A DNA stretch of 64,000 bases. Origin: Flavobacterium keumense. Lineage in GTDB: Bacteria; Bacteroidota; Bacteroidia; Flavobacteriales; Flavobacteriaceae. The notes beneath the pieces were generated by a model that had not been told where the DNA came from, did not search any database, and was given only the letters and a program-made list of their open reading frames with translations. The stretch spans positions 2,046,001-2,110,000 of the forward strand of contig NZ_CP092332.1 of assembly GCF_029866485.1 (NCBI RefSeq), given 5' to 3'. Numbering within the stretch: the stretch's first letter is position 1; each line of letters begins with the position of its first letter. The position numbers and the translations under genes are program-made. This document shows positions 28,448 to 37,267 of the stretch, one piece after another.

Positions 28448-28455
28448 CAAATTTA
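28448..28455 (-). promoter_or_regulatory. -7 promoter element of menD
   Basis: TAAATTTG on the minus strand, 42 nt before the menD ATG; matches TAnnTTTG. Confidence 0.4.
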
Positions 28456-28520
28456 CAATTGTAATTCTATTCTGTTAGTAAAATCAAGTATAAATTTGTG
28501 GTGAATTCTAAAAAACAAAA

Positions 28521-28528
28521 TATATTTG
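28521..28528 (+). promoter_or_regulatory. -7 promoter element of the thioredoxin-domain gene
   Basis: TATATTTG 24 nt before the ATG at 28553. An upstream TTG at 28496-28498 gives a 22-nt spacer, slightly long. It argues against the in-frame TTG start at 28526, which lies inside this box. Confidence 0.5.
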
Positions 28529-28552
28529 CCATCAATATATAAATACTTTGCT

Positions 28553-29779
28553 ATGAAGCCCCACTTTAAACATTTAGTTAGTTCTTTTCTCTTATTATTT
28601 ACTTTTACAATTTATGCACAAGATTCTATTCATTTTGATGAAAGTGGTTTAGAAACTATTATACAGCGATCAAAAACTGAAAATAAACCTATTTTTTATA
28701 TGATTTATGCTGACTGGTGTCCGCATTGTAAAAATATTAAAGCCACTACTTTAAAAGATCCTGAAGTGATTTCTTTTATTAATACTAATTATGTTTTTGC
28801 AGGATTAGATTTTGAAAAACCAGGTTCTGAATCTTTCAAAAGCAAATACAACATCAAAACCTTCCCTACTTTTTTAGTGCTTGATAGTAATGGAATAGAA
28901 TTAGCTCGTTTTACGGGTGAATTAAAAAAAGACAAATTCCTTTCGGAAGTAAAAATCGCTTTAAACCCTAAACAACAATTACCCTATTTAAAAGCCGAAT
29001 ACGAAAAAGACAAAACCAATGGTGTCAATTTAATGCGTTATTTAGTGGCGCTTAAAAAAGGTAATGATCGGAAAGAATTGAATCCGATTGCTCACGAATA
29101 TTTTGAACAACTTCCTGATGAAAAAATGGTTAGTGAGATTAATTGGAAAATTTTTACTAATGGAGTAAGTGATATTAGCTCAAGAGAATACCTATTTGTG
29201 ATTAACAATCAACAAGCTTTTGCTGCTATTACATCTCAAAAAAGAGTCAATGACAAGTTTAAAAATAGTGTAATTGAACTGTTAAAACCAATTGTAAAAA
29301 CAAGTGATACGGCTAATTATACGAAACAACGTGCTATTGCAAAAACGATTGTGGCTCCGGTTATTGATTCTTTGCTATTTCAATTCGATTTAGATCATTA
29401 TGAAACCAATAAAGATTGGACCAAATACAAAAAAATAGCCACTGAAAACATCAAAAAACACGTTTGGAATAGCCCAAAAAACATCAAAGAGATTGTTTTA
29501 AATGTAATGCGAAATTCAACGGATGCACCTAGTTTGAACCAATCCTTAAGTTGGATTAAACATTCCAATGAATTAGAAGAATCGTATGACGGAATTTTAC
29601 TTGAAGCCCGTGTTCAAAGAAAATTAAACAACATTCCCGTAGCTATTGTCATGACTAAAAAAGCAAAAGCATTTAGCACCAGCATGGGATGGGATGGTAA
29701 AGAAGCTGATAAATTGCTTGCGGATCTTTTAGAGAGACAAAGAACAGCAGTAAAACCCGTTCCAAAAACAAAAAAATAA
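28553..29779 (+). CDS. Secreted thioredoxin-fold protein with alpha-helical extension
   Basis: 408 residues from the ATG at 28553. Signal peptide 1-22, then a thioredoxin-like domain (about 25-140) with active site WCPHC (C56/C59) and the cis-proline segment FPTFLVLDSNG. Residues ~145-408 form a helical region with no recognised motif, ending in a basic tail. It is probably a periplasmic thiol reductase or chaperone-like protein. Translationally coupled (TAATG) to the acetyltransferase that follows. Confidence 0.8.
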   Translation: MKPHFKHLVSSFLLLFTFTIYAQDSIHFDESGLETIIQRSKTENKPIFYMIYADWCPHCKNIKATTLKDPEVISFINTNYVFAGLDFEKPGSESFKSKYNIKTFPTFLVLDSNGIELARFTGELKKDKFLSEVKIALNPKQQLPYLKAEYEKDKTNGVNLMRYLVALKKGNDRKELNPIAHEYFEQLPDEKMVSEINWKIFTNGVSDISSREYLFVINNQQAFAAITSQKRVNDKFKNSVIELLKPIVKTSDTANYTKQRAIAKTIVAPVIDSLLFQFDLDHYETNKDWTKYKKIATENIKKHVWNSPKNIKEIVLNVMRNSTDAPSLNQSLSWIKHSNELEESYDGILLEARVQRKLNNIPVAIVMTKKAKAFSTSMGWDGKEADKLLADLLERQRTAVKPVPKTKK

Positions 29780-30273
29780 TGGCAATTACAATTCGGGATT
29801 ACCAAAAATCAGACGCAGGAGCTATACTTGATATTATCAATTATAACATCTTACACTCTACAGCTTTGTATGACTATTCTATTCGAAGTTTAGCACAACA
29901 AGAAGCAATTTTAGAATCAAAACTAGCATCTGGATTTCCTGTAATTGTGGCAGAAAATGAAGGTGCTGTAGTTGGTTTCGGAATGTACTCTGAATTTCGA
30001 TTTAGAGAAGCCTATAAATTCACCGTTGAGCATTCTGTCTATGTTGACCAAAATAGTCAAGGATTAGGCATTGGAAAGTTATTATTGACCGAATTAATTC
30101 AATTAGCAAAAAAACAAGGATTGCATACAATGATTGGTGTTATTGATGCCGAAAATCAAAAAAGCATTGACTTTCATCATCGATTCGGATTTAAAACGGT
30201 AGGAATTATCAAAGAATCGGGTTTTAAATTTGACAAATGGTTAGACTCGGTTTTTGTTCAATTAATGGTATAA
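29779..30273 (+). CDS. GNAT acetyltransferase, phosphinothricin acetyltransferase-like
   Basis: 164 residues. A short N-terminal IRDYQKSDAGAILDIINYNI, the acceptor segment ALYDYSIRS, and the acetyl-CoA site VEHSVYVDQNSQGLGIGKLLL, then GVIDAENQKSIDFHHRFGF match the Pat/MnaT-like GNAT subfamily that acetylates phosphinothricin, methionine sulfone or related amino acids. The real substrate is uncertain. Overlaps the previous gene's stop by one base; a terminator follows directly. Confidence 0.8.
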   Translation: MAITIRDYQKSDAGAILDIINYNILHSTALYDYSIRSLAQQEAILESKLASGFPVIVAENEGAVVGFGMYSEFRFREAYKFTVEHSVYVDQNSQGLGIGKLLLTELIQLAKKQGLHTMIGVIDAENQKSIDFHHRFGFKTVGIIKESGFKFDKWLDSVFVQLMV

Positions 30274-30302
30274 AAAAAGGTTGTCAATAGACAACCTTTT
30301 TT
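30273..30302. terminator. Bidirectional terminator between GNAT and glutathione peroxidase genes
   Basis: Perfect stem AAAAAAGGTTGTC / GACAACCTTTTTT with an AATA loop between convergent genes. Confidence 0.85.
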
Positions 30303-30304
30303 AT

Positions 30305-30892
30305 TTAATTTTTAATCCAATTGACAATTTCAACATCTGTTGGTAACGTTCTTGGCGAAATTACTTTTACTAATTCACCATTTTCATTTAACAAATACTT
30401 TTGGAAATTCCATTCCACTTGAGAATCTTGTACACCATTTTTAGATTGTTGCGTCAAAAACTGATACACTTCGCACATATCACTTCCTTTTACCGAAACC
30501 TTAGCCATCATTGGAAAAGAAACTCCATAATTTAATTGGCAAAACTGCGCAATCTCTTCATTGGTTCCGGGTTCTTGGGAAGCAAAATTATTGGCTGGAA
30601 ATCCAACAATAACAAAACCATTGTCTTTGTAGGTTTTATACAACGATTCTAAATCTTTGTACTGCGGTGTTAATCCACATTTAGAAGCCGTATTGACTAC
30701 CATTACTTTTTTCCCTTTTAAAGAAGCAAAATCAAATACATTTCCTGATAAATCAGTTACTTTGAATTGATGAATAGATTGTTTAGTCATTGTTACTGAT
30801 TTATAATTTGTAGTTGATGTAGTAGCGGTTTGTGCTTTGTTTTGACAACTAAGAAGTAATACAATACAAGAAAGAATAGATACTAATTTCAT
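30305..30892 (-). CDS. Glutathione-peroxidase-family lipoprotein
   Basis: 195 residues from the ATG at 30892; an in-frame start 16 codons upstream adds an implausible tail. Lipobox LLLSC (C16) predicts a lipoprotein. The peroxidatic cysteine is C72 in VNTASKCGLTPQY, with Q106, W161 and N162 (EWNFQKY) completing the tetrad. The common FPCNQF motif is FPANNF here, so that cysteine is absent. It is likely a thioredoxin-dependent or one-cysteine hydroperoxide reductase at the envelope. Confidence 0.9.
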   Translation of the reverse strand: MKLVSILSCIVLLLSCQNKAQTATTSTTNYKSVTMTKQSIHQFKVTDLSGNVFDFASLKGKKVMVVNTASKCGLTPQYKDLESLYKTYKDNGFVIVGFPANNFASQEPGTNEEIAQFCQLNYGVSFPMMAKVSVKGSDMCEVYQFLTQQSKNGVQDSQVEWNFQKYLLNENGELVKVISPRTLPTDVEIVNWIKN

Positions 30893-30924
30893 ATTTTTTA
30901 TTTTTTTATAAATATAATAAAATA

Positions 30925-30957
30925 AAAAAAGAGACCTCAATTGAGGTCTCTTTTTTT
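30925..30957 (-). terminator. Terminator of the YadA-head/DUF1566 gene
   Basis: Perfect GAGACCTC-AATT-GAGGTCTC hairpin extended by A/T arms, immediately after the stop at 30958 on the minus strand. It lies between that gene and the glutathione peroxidase gene. Confidence 0.8.
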
Positions 30958-33900
30958 TTAGAATCTTCTAATTGGAAGGACAAAACACAACGCTGTTTTT
31001 GGTGTCCAACCCACACCTCCATTAGTTTGCATCTTGTATGCGTAAAACTCGTTAGTCTCTGTAGAAGACCAATACTCATGAGCTGGATTATACCCTGAGC
31101 CAGAAATTAGCAGTCTATTATTCCACAATAGTTCTAATTCTCCTTTTGAAGGTAAATACCAATCTCCATAATACATACTTTGAGTACCTCCAGGTAAATA
31201 TTGTGATGCAGAAAGTGCTGCGTATAATGTATTAGTAGTTCTAGAATAATTAAAATATTGTGTATTTGAATTACTGTTTTTAGATATAATTACACTTGTA
31301 TTTTCCAATCCACCACCAACACCATATCGATAAGCTCCAGTCCATATACCATTACCACCAAAAGTGATACCAGTAGTACTCGTTGAACTCTCAGGACCTA
31401 AATCTCCTATTTCAGAAGTAGCAACAATCAAACCATGTGCTCCATTATCATATGTGTAAAATACAATTCCACCTCCATACGATTCACCTACATAGTGGGT
31501 ATTTCCTCCTGGAGAAGTCCAACTCACATTAGTACCGTCAGACGTTAACACTTTTCCATTAGCACTTGCTTGACTAGGCAACAAAGCATTAATAGCCCCT
31601 GTTGCTGTGGTAGCGCCAGTTCCTCCATTGGCTATAGCTACTACTCCAGAAACATTGGTCGCAGATGTAGCATTTCCATTAAAATTAGTAGCTGTTATAG
31701 TAGTCTGAATTGGTATAGAAAAAGATCTTACAAATCGTACTCTATTTCTACCATCATCTGTTCCATCTCCTCCATAGTACCCTCTTGTATCTGAAAAAAC
31801 GACCATTGTTAATGCTTGACTATTTGTCCAAAGACTGGAAGACCAATATCCTCTCGAAGAAGGGAAACTACCTAATAAAGCTTTGTTTGCATGAATTTTT
31901 AACAACTCATCTCTTGAAGGTATGTACCAATCATCATATGTTACTCCATTTTCAACGACTGAATAATCCATGGCAATTTTAGGAATTGATCTATTTACAC
32001 TTCCATAAGCAGTATAAGATGCAACTGTATTGGCTAAACCTGTTCCTATAGCAGTTCCAACATTATTAATGCCTAAAATAGCAGTACCTGCATCATATCT
32101 TATTCCTGCAGCCGATGAGATATCCGTAGCAGTAACTATGAGTCCTTTTATTTTTCCTGCTTCATATCCTGGATCCGTTGGTGCTAGAATATAAGCTACT
32201 AAACCTCCTTGAAAACTTGAACCAATTGCTGGAGCATTTATTCCTGCAGAAACCCCAGAAGCATCTGTACCAACAGCATTAGTCCATCTGGATCCATTAA
32301 ATACTTGTAGCTCTCCTAATTCACCACCTGTCTGACCACAATCAGTACACATTATCACTAATCCTTTAGCTGGAGAAGCTATCAAATCTCTCTGCGCTAG
32401 TGTAACTCGAGGAAATAAGATTCCTTTTGTCGTAGAATTAACTTCAAGAGCTGCAGATGAATTTGTGGCAGTAGTTCCAATTCCTAAACTCCCTGATATA
32501 GTTTCATTACCTCCTACATTAACATTACCTGCTATACCAGCACCTCCAGCCACAACAAAAGCTCCTGATGTTGTAGTTGTAGAAGCCGTTGTATTTGAAA
32601 CAGTTGTTATACCTGACAATGTTTTATTGCCTGCAACGGTTTGATTCGTTGTCAAATCTACTAAATTAGAAGTATTTACTGAAGATGGTGTAATCCAAGA
32701 CACCACACCAGATCCATTTGTTGATAAAACTTGACCCGATGTTCCATCTGTATTAGGTAATGTTATAGAACCCGTGGTTAATTTACCACTTGTTTTTACA
32801 CTAGTTATGTTAGTATCTCCTAATTGAATTGTATTGCTTGCAGATACTATTGCATTAGCTCCAATAACAGTTGTATTTGTTAGATTATTACTACCTACTC
32901 TGGTGTTATAACCAATAGCTGTGTTACTACTACCTGTTAAATTTCCGCCCAAACTAGCTCTACCAACAGCAGTATTTTTAGCTCCAGTAGTATTACTACG
33001 CATAGCTTGTGAACCTAAAGCTGTATTTTCATCGCCTTGGGTTTCTGAAAGCGTTAAAGTTCCAAAAGCAGTATTGGCAAAACCTCCAGGTGAATAAGCC
33101 ATTGAACCATTACCAAAATAATTAGTTTCACCAGTTCCTTTCATTCCAACAGCCAAGTTATTAATATTACCAACTGATAGGCTATTTGTTGTTATCTGAT
33201 TAGCTTGCAAATTATTATTTCCTAAATTAACTGAAGTCGTAGCGCCATTGTATGGAACCCCTGCAGAATTAGATACTGATCCATCAGCCATTAAGAATTG
33301 AGAAGCTGTACCATTAGGAATTTTAAACTTTGTAGCAGTAATTGCACCATTAGTTTTAACATCAGTAATTGCGGCATTACCAAGTTGAATCGTATTATTA
33401 GTAGATACAACAGCATCATAACCTAAAGCTGTTGAATTAGAAATTGTAGAAGAACTTCCCAATGTTCTAGCTTGAGTTCCTAAAAATGTATTATTAGTTC
33501 CAGTGGTCAAACCATCTCCAGAACGGGCACCTACCCCAACATTATTATCTCCTGCAGTATTAATCAGGGATTGATTTCCTATCGCCGTATTATTGGATGC
33601 TGCTCCTACATTAAACATTGTCTCAGCTCCAAGAGAAGTATTTCCATACCCCGTAGTTAACCCAATCATATTAAAATAACCTACACCTGTGTTGTTGTCA
33701 AAAGTAGTTCCAGCATAATTTGCTAAGGCTAAAGCACCTACAGCTGTATTTCTTGTTCCATTACTATTACTCGAATTTAAAGCACCCGCACCAACAGCAG
33801 TATTTTGATCATTTTGTCCTTTTCCTTTCCCTATAGTCAATCCATTTACTTGAATATCAGAAGTAAAATTCTTATTTCCTGCTATAGCTTGATTAGTTGT

Positions 33901-34638
33901 CAAGTCTACAAATTTATTTGTAACAGCATCAGTAAGTGATGTAACTGTAGCATAACCACTTAAATCAGGAGTACCTGTCAAAGAAGCTAACTTAGTTTTT
34001 TCGGCAGTTGTAAAGTCTTCTGTTGACAATCCTTTTCCGCTAATTTTATCAACTTTAGTCTCTAGTGCTACTTGTGTTGCTGTACTTATTGGTTTGTTCA
34101 AATCACTCGTATTATCAACATTTTGTAATTGTAAATTTGTTTTGGCACCTAAAATAGTTGTTGCGTTAGTCCCTCCATTAGCAATGCCAACAACTCCTGA
34201 AACACTAGCGGCATTACTCGCATTTAAAGCATAAGGTACATAAGTTAATAACTGATTACTTATTTCTTCAAAAACAGTACAATTCCCTGTTTGGTCTAAG
34301 CTAACCTTTAATTTTTTTTGACCATTTGACCAAACAATTGTAGAAAATGATGATGCATACCCTCCTGTTTGGGTTCCGTATCCAATAACCAAATTAACCA
34401 TTCCAAAAGCATCTGTAGTTACAGTGGCTTTCTCTTGGTATTCAGTTTGTAAATTACTATCAATAATAGAAAATTGTAAACAAACCAATTTGTTTGTCAT
34501 TGGAGAACTTGAATTGTTAATTCCTGGTAACGATTCTGCTTTTGAATTATATAGTACTGCTTGATATGTGATTCCTTGGTTTTGAGCAAATGTCAAAACA
34601 GAAAAAAGTAAAGCAATTAAAAGTAGTATTTTTTTCAT
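30958..34638 (-). CDS. Large secreted fibre-like protein: YadA-head-type repeats plus two DUF1566 domains
   Basis: 1226 residues with signal peptide 1-18. Approximate order: an N-terminal domain (19-145, QGITYQAVLYNS) common in Bacteroidota surface proteins; the spacer IANGGTNATT; a first block of beta-roll repeats (about 274-420) of the type NTAVGAGAL / NTAIGNQSL; a second block (about 509-615); a linker; a DUF1566 domain about 805-975 (DWYIPSRDELLKI, GYWSSSLW, RVRFVRSF); another IANGGTGATT spacer; and a second DUF1566 about 1045-1226 (DWYLPSKGELELLW, EYWSSTET). The roll repeats resemble YadA heads and phage tail fibres. It lacks a T9SS C-terminal domain. Last gene of a three-gene operon. 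Confidence 0.8.
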   Translation of the reverse strand: MKKILLLIALLFSVLTFAQNQGITYQAVLYNSKAESLPGINNSSSPMTNKLVCLQFSIIDSNLQTEYQEKATVTTDAFGMVNLVIGYGTQTGGYASSFSTIVWSNGQKKLKVSLDQTGNCTVFEEISNQLLTYVPYALNASNAASVSGVVGIANGGTNATTILGAKTNLQLQNVDNTSDLNKPISTATQVALETKVDKISGKGLSTEDFTTAEKTKLASLTGTPDLSGYATVTSLTDAVTNKFVDLTTNQAIAGNKNFTSDIQVNGLTIGKGKGQNDQNTAVGAGALNSSNSNGTRNTAVGALALANYAGTTFDNNTGVGYFNMIGLTTGYGNTSLGAETMFNVGAASNNTAIGNQSLINTAGDNNVGVGARSGDGLTTGTNNTFLGTQARTLGSSSTISNSTALGYDAVVSTNNTIQLGNAAITDVKTNGAITATKFKIPNGTASQFLMADGSVSNSAGVPYNGATTSVNLGNNNLQANQITTNSLSVGNINNLAVGMKGTGETNYFGNGSMAYSPGGFANTAFGTLTLSETQGDENTALGSQAMRSNTTGAKNTAVGRASLGGNLTGSSNTAIGYNTRVGSNNLTNTTVIGANAIVSASNTIQLGDTNITSVKTSGKLTTGSITLPNTDGTSGQVLSTNGSGVVSWITPSSVNTSNLVDLTTNQTVAGNKTLSGITTVSNTTASTTTTSGAFVVAGGAGIAGNVNVGGNETISGSLGIGTTATNSSAALEVNSTTKGILFPRVTLAQRDLIASPAKGLVIMCTDCGQTGGELGELQVFNGSRWTNAVGTDASGVSAGINAPAIGSSFQGGLVAYILAPTDPGYEAGKIKGLIVTATDISSAAGIRYDAGTAILGINNVGTAIGTGLANTVASYTAYGSVNRSIPKIAMDYSVVENGVTYDDWYIPSRDELLKIHANKALLGSFPSSRGYWSSSLWTNSQALTMVVFSDTRGYYGGDGTDDGRNRVRFVRSFSIPIQTTITATNFNGNATSATNVSGVVAIANGGTGATTATGAINALLPSQASANGKVLTSDGTNVSWTSPGGNTHYVGESYGGGIVFYTYDNGAHGLIVATSEIGDLGPESSTSTTGITFGGNGIWTGAYRYGVGGGLENTSVIISKNSNSNTQYFNYSRTTNTLYAALSASQYLPGGTQSMYYGDWYLPSKGELELLWNNRLLISGSGYNPAHEYWSSTETNEFYAYKMQTNGGVGWTPKTALCFVLPIRRF

Positions 34639-34642
34639 AGTA

Positions 34643-35260
34643 TTAATTAATTACGTTAAAGTGAAGACCTAAAACAATTTGATTTGAGGTTATTGTTAAA
34701 TATTCTTTATTTGTAAGTGTAGGCTTGAAAGAAATAGAATGATTATAACCAAAAGATACCGAAGTATTTTCTCTCAATTGATACTTGGCTTTTATTCCTA
34801 AATATGGAATTAATTTAATTCCAGAAAAATCAGAATTATTTCGAATATCAAAAATAGCTCCGTTTATTTCTTGCTTGCCGTACACTATTGTTGAAAAATT
34901 CATCCCTATTTGTGGTCTTAATTGAACTTTGCTTAATTTGAACAATTCATATTCTAGACCCAATCTTAGACCCAATGATTTTGAATTCCATCGGTACGTA
35001 TTCGCAGTAGTTCCAGCTAGGGCATTGTATTCATTAATTCCTATCCCAACTTCATAAAATAATTTCTTTTCATGAGTAGTATCTAAATAGGCAATTTCAT
35101 AACTAGAACCAGAACCAGATTGTAATGGAGTATCAGCAAATGTCTCTGGATTTTTTAAATTAAACTGTGTGAAATTTGTTCCAATAGCAAAGGATATTTC
35201 CTGAGAATTTGCAATTGCCGAACTAAGAATAAAAAATAAAATTAGTAGTTTTCTTTTCAT
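34643..35260 (-). CDS. Outer-membrane beta-barrel protein (PorT/OmpX-like)
   Basis: 205 residues with a signal peptide (1-19, ending SAIANSQ). The rest is alternating amphipathic strands (SLGLRLGLEYELFKL, LIPYLGIKAKYQLREN, VSFGYNHSISFKP) ending in a terminal strand QIVLGLHFNVIN, as in small eight-stranded barrels of Bacteroidota. Overlaps the upstream gene by 4 bases (ATGA) and is 4 nt from the next, so the three are co-expressed. It may anchor or assist export of its neighbours; that is inference. Confidence 0.75.
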   Translation of the reverse strand: MKRKLLILFFILSSAIANSQEISFAIGTNFTQFNLKNPETFADTPLQSGSGSSYEIAYLDTTHEKKLFYEVGIGINEYNALAGTTANTYRWNSKSLGLRLGLEYELFKLSKVQLRPQIGMNFSTIVYGKQEINGAIFDIRNNSDFSGIKLIPYLGIKAKYQLRENTSVSFGYNHSISFKPTLTNKEYLTITSNQIVLGLHFNVIN

Positions 35261-35739
35261 TTGGATTTGATTATTTGAGTTGAGTAATTAATATTAGCTC
35301 CGGATAACGTTAGTAAATATTCGTTTTCAGGAAATTGGAGATTATCTATTTTTAGATTATTATTTATAACTTCTTTTTGTTCTTTATAGACTAGTCTACC
35401 TAATACGTCAAAGATTGTAACCAAGATAAGCCCACTTATCTGTTTTGAGAATTGAATATGAATTTGATCTACAAAAGGGTTAGGATAAAGAATAGTGCTT
35501 AACTCATCTGTCAAAACAAAAACATTTGACTTAGTGTAAAGATTTTTTTGAAAACCTTGACTAATAGAAATAGTCGAATAGTTGTAATTTCCAATAACAC
35601 TTTGTTGACCTACCGTTTGATTTACTTTCACACCATTAGAGAGTAAATTTGATGCGCCTTGTGAAGATAGCATTTGATGGTGCAATTGCTGGCCATAAAC
35701 AGAAAGACCAATAAAAAGAAATAGTATTGTTTTTTTCAT
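35257..35739 (-). CDS. Small secreted protein with T9SS type A sorting domain
   Basis: 160 residues: signal peptide 1-16, a short mature part (HHQMLSSQGASNLLSNG, SISQGFQKN), then a C-terminal sorting domain (about 80-160) beginning LYPNPFVDQIHIQF, with IFDVLGRLVYKE, and ending in TQIIKSK. This matches the type A domain that directs cargo through the type IX secretion system. With so little besides the signals, it could be an export tag partner for the operon. First gene of the operon, divergent from the AraC-type regulator. Confidence 0.88.
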   Translation of the reverse strand: MKKTILFLFIGLSVYGQQLHHQMLSSQGASNLLSNGVKVNQTVGQQSVIGNYNYSTISISQGFQKNLYTKSNVFVLTDELSTILYPNPFVDQIHIQFSKQISGLILVTIFDVLGRLVYKEQKEVINNNLKIDNLQFPENEYLLTLSGANINYSTQIIKSK

Positions 35740-36045
35740 CTAAAAATGGGGATTTATAACGGTACAATACTACTAAATAGTTGTTTTCAAGTAAATCTGT
35801 TATTTATTTGACAGATGAAATTTGAAGAATTAAATAATCACTTTAAAATATCCGGTAAGTATTTTATTTTAAAAATTAAATCTTTCAAATAAATAGTATT
35901 CATTTTTTAGTTTTCAGTAAGTGAATTTTGAGTAAAAAATGACATTATGATGCCATTCTAACAGATAAAAAAAGGTATTTTTGTAACTGTAATCATCGCC
36001 CCGTTTAAATAATTCAAAAGTTTATTATTTATCTACACTCATTGG
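35740..36045. other. 306-nt divergent intergenic region (T9SS operon / AraC-type regulator)
   Basis: Very AT-rich. Candidate -7 elements: TATTTTTG at 35976-35983 for the regulator and an imperfect TAGTATTG (minus, 35772-35765) for the operon; neither has a TTG at the right spacing. No ORF or strong hairpin is seen. Confidence 0.4.
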
Positions 36046-37221
36046 ATGATTGAAAATCTAATTATTTTATTTTCGGGTATTGTTGGGTTAATCACCATAT
36101 TCTTAATTCTATTTCGATACAAATCGAATCGAATCACGAATGTGTATCTCATCATTATATTTCTGATTGTAGCAGTACGAATGCTATCAATTGCATTATT
36201 TAAAATTCAAAATAATAGCTTTATTGAAGAATTACTTCGCGACTACAATAACTTACTAATTATAATAGTCCCTTGTAGTTATTTGTATTTTGAAAATCTA
36301 ATTAAAGACTGTAAAACAATCTATTTTAGAAATTTTGTACATTTAATAATTCCCCTTGTATTTAATATTATAGATTATTTATTGGATCAAAATTACTTTG
36401 ATATACAACATGTCGATTTTTATTATTATACTTTCTTTACCTTATATACCATATTTTATTACGCCCTTATTTACAAAATTCTTTACAAAAATGTTTGGAA
36501 TAGAAAAGGAGAAATTGAGGTGGTTATCAAACAAAATCAATTGATTAGAAAATGGAGTATTTATCTTTTTTCTTTTTTAATTATTGTTGGAGCAAGAGTT
36601 ATTTTAATATTATTCTGGGAAATTAACAATAACAACTATGCTTATGCTACTAGTTATCAATGGATCCCTAGTCTTTTTTGGCTTATTTTATACTTTAAAA
36701 TTATTATTTCACCCGAAATCCTTTATGGATATAATTATTTAAATGCAAAAATAAATGAGCATAAGAAGATTAATAATGCAACAATTGCGTTTTGGACCAG
36801 TTATCCAATAACTGAAATAAATAACATTCAAGATAATCAGTTAAATGAAAAAATTAAAAACTCAATAGTAGAATACATGAAAGAGGTAGATCAATTTTCA
36901 TTTCATAATCAAGCCTATCGAGATGCTAAATTTTCTCTAACTGATTTATCAAACAAATTAAATATACCTAAAAGCCATCTTTCCTTCTTGTTCAAATACC
37001 ATTCTAAAATATCATTCCCAGAATATAAAAAAATTGTTCGAATTTATGATGGTTTGGAATTAATCGACGCAGGATATTTAAAAACAAACACTTACGAATC
37101 TTTAGCTAAAGAAATTGGATTCACTTCTTACAATACTTTTTTTGTTAGCTTCAAAGATGTTACTGGTGTTTCTCCTCAAGAATTTTTAATCAGATTGTTA
37201 AAGCAAAAACGTTTTAATTAA
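36046..37221 (+). CDS. Membrane-bound AraC-family transcriptional regulator
   Basis: 391 residues. Residues 1-225 carry about seven hydrophobic helices (MIENLIILFSGIVGLITIF and later LIRKWSIYLFSFLIIVGARVI); the C-terminal ~110 residues are an AraC-type double helix-turn-helix: FSLTDLSNKLNIPKSHLSFL, then SLAKEIGFTSYNTFFVSF and the closing VTGVSPQEF. This architecture is common in flavobacterial regulators thought to sense envelope signals. It is divergent from the T9SS/fibre operon, which it may control; that is inference from position only. Confidence 0.85.
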   Translation: MIENLIILFSGIVGLITIFLILFRYKSNRITNVYLIIIFLIVAVRMLSIALFKIQNNSFIEELLRDYNNLLIIIVPCSYLYFENLIKDCKTIYFRNFVHLIIPLVFNIIDYLLDQNYFDIQHVDFYYYTFFTLYTIFYYALIYKILYKNVWNRKGEIEVVIKQNQLIRKWSIYLFSFLIIVGARVILILFWEINNNNYAYATSYQWIPSLFWLILYFKIIISPEILYGYNYLNAKINEHKKINNATIAFWTSYPITEINNIQDNQLNEKIKNSIVEYMKEVDQFSFHNQAYRDAKFSLTDLSNKLNIPKSHLSFLFKYHSKISFPEYKKIVRIYDGLELIDAGYLKTNTYESLAKEIGFTSYNTFFVSFKDVTGVSPQEFLIRLLKQKRFN

Positions 37222-37250
37222 AAAAGGTTCAATTAAATTGAACCTTTTTT
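37220..37250. terminator. Bidirectional terminator between the regulator and ccsBA
   Basis: Stem AAAAAAGGTTCAATT / AATTGAACCTTTTTT between convergent genes. Confidence 0.8.
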
Positions 37251-37267
37251 AATTAAAACTTAAATTA

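Noticed and set aside
30958-34638. Prophage tail-fibre gene
   Set aside because: No phage structural or integrase genes nearby; it has a signal peptide and sits with T9SS and barrel genes, so a cell-surface protein is more likely.
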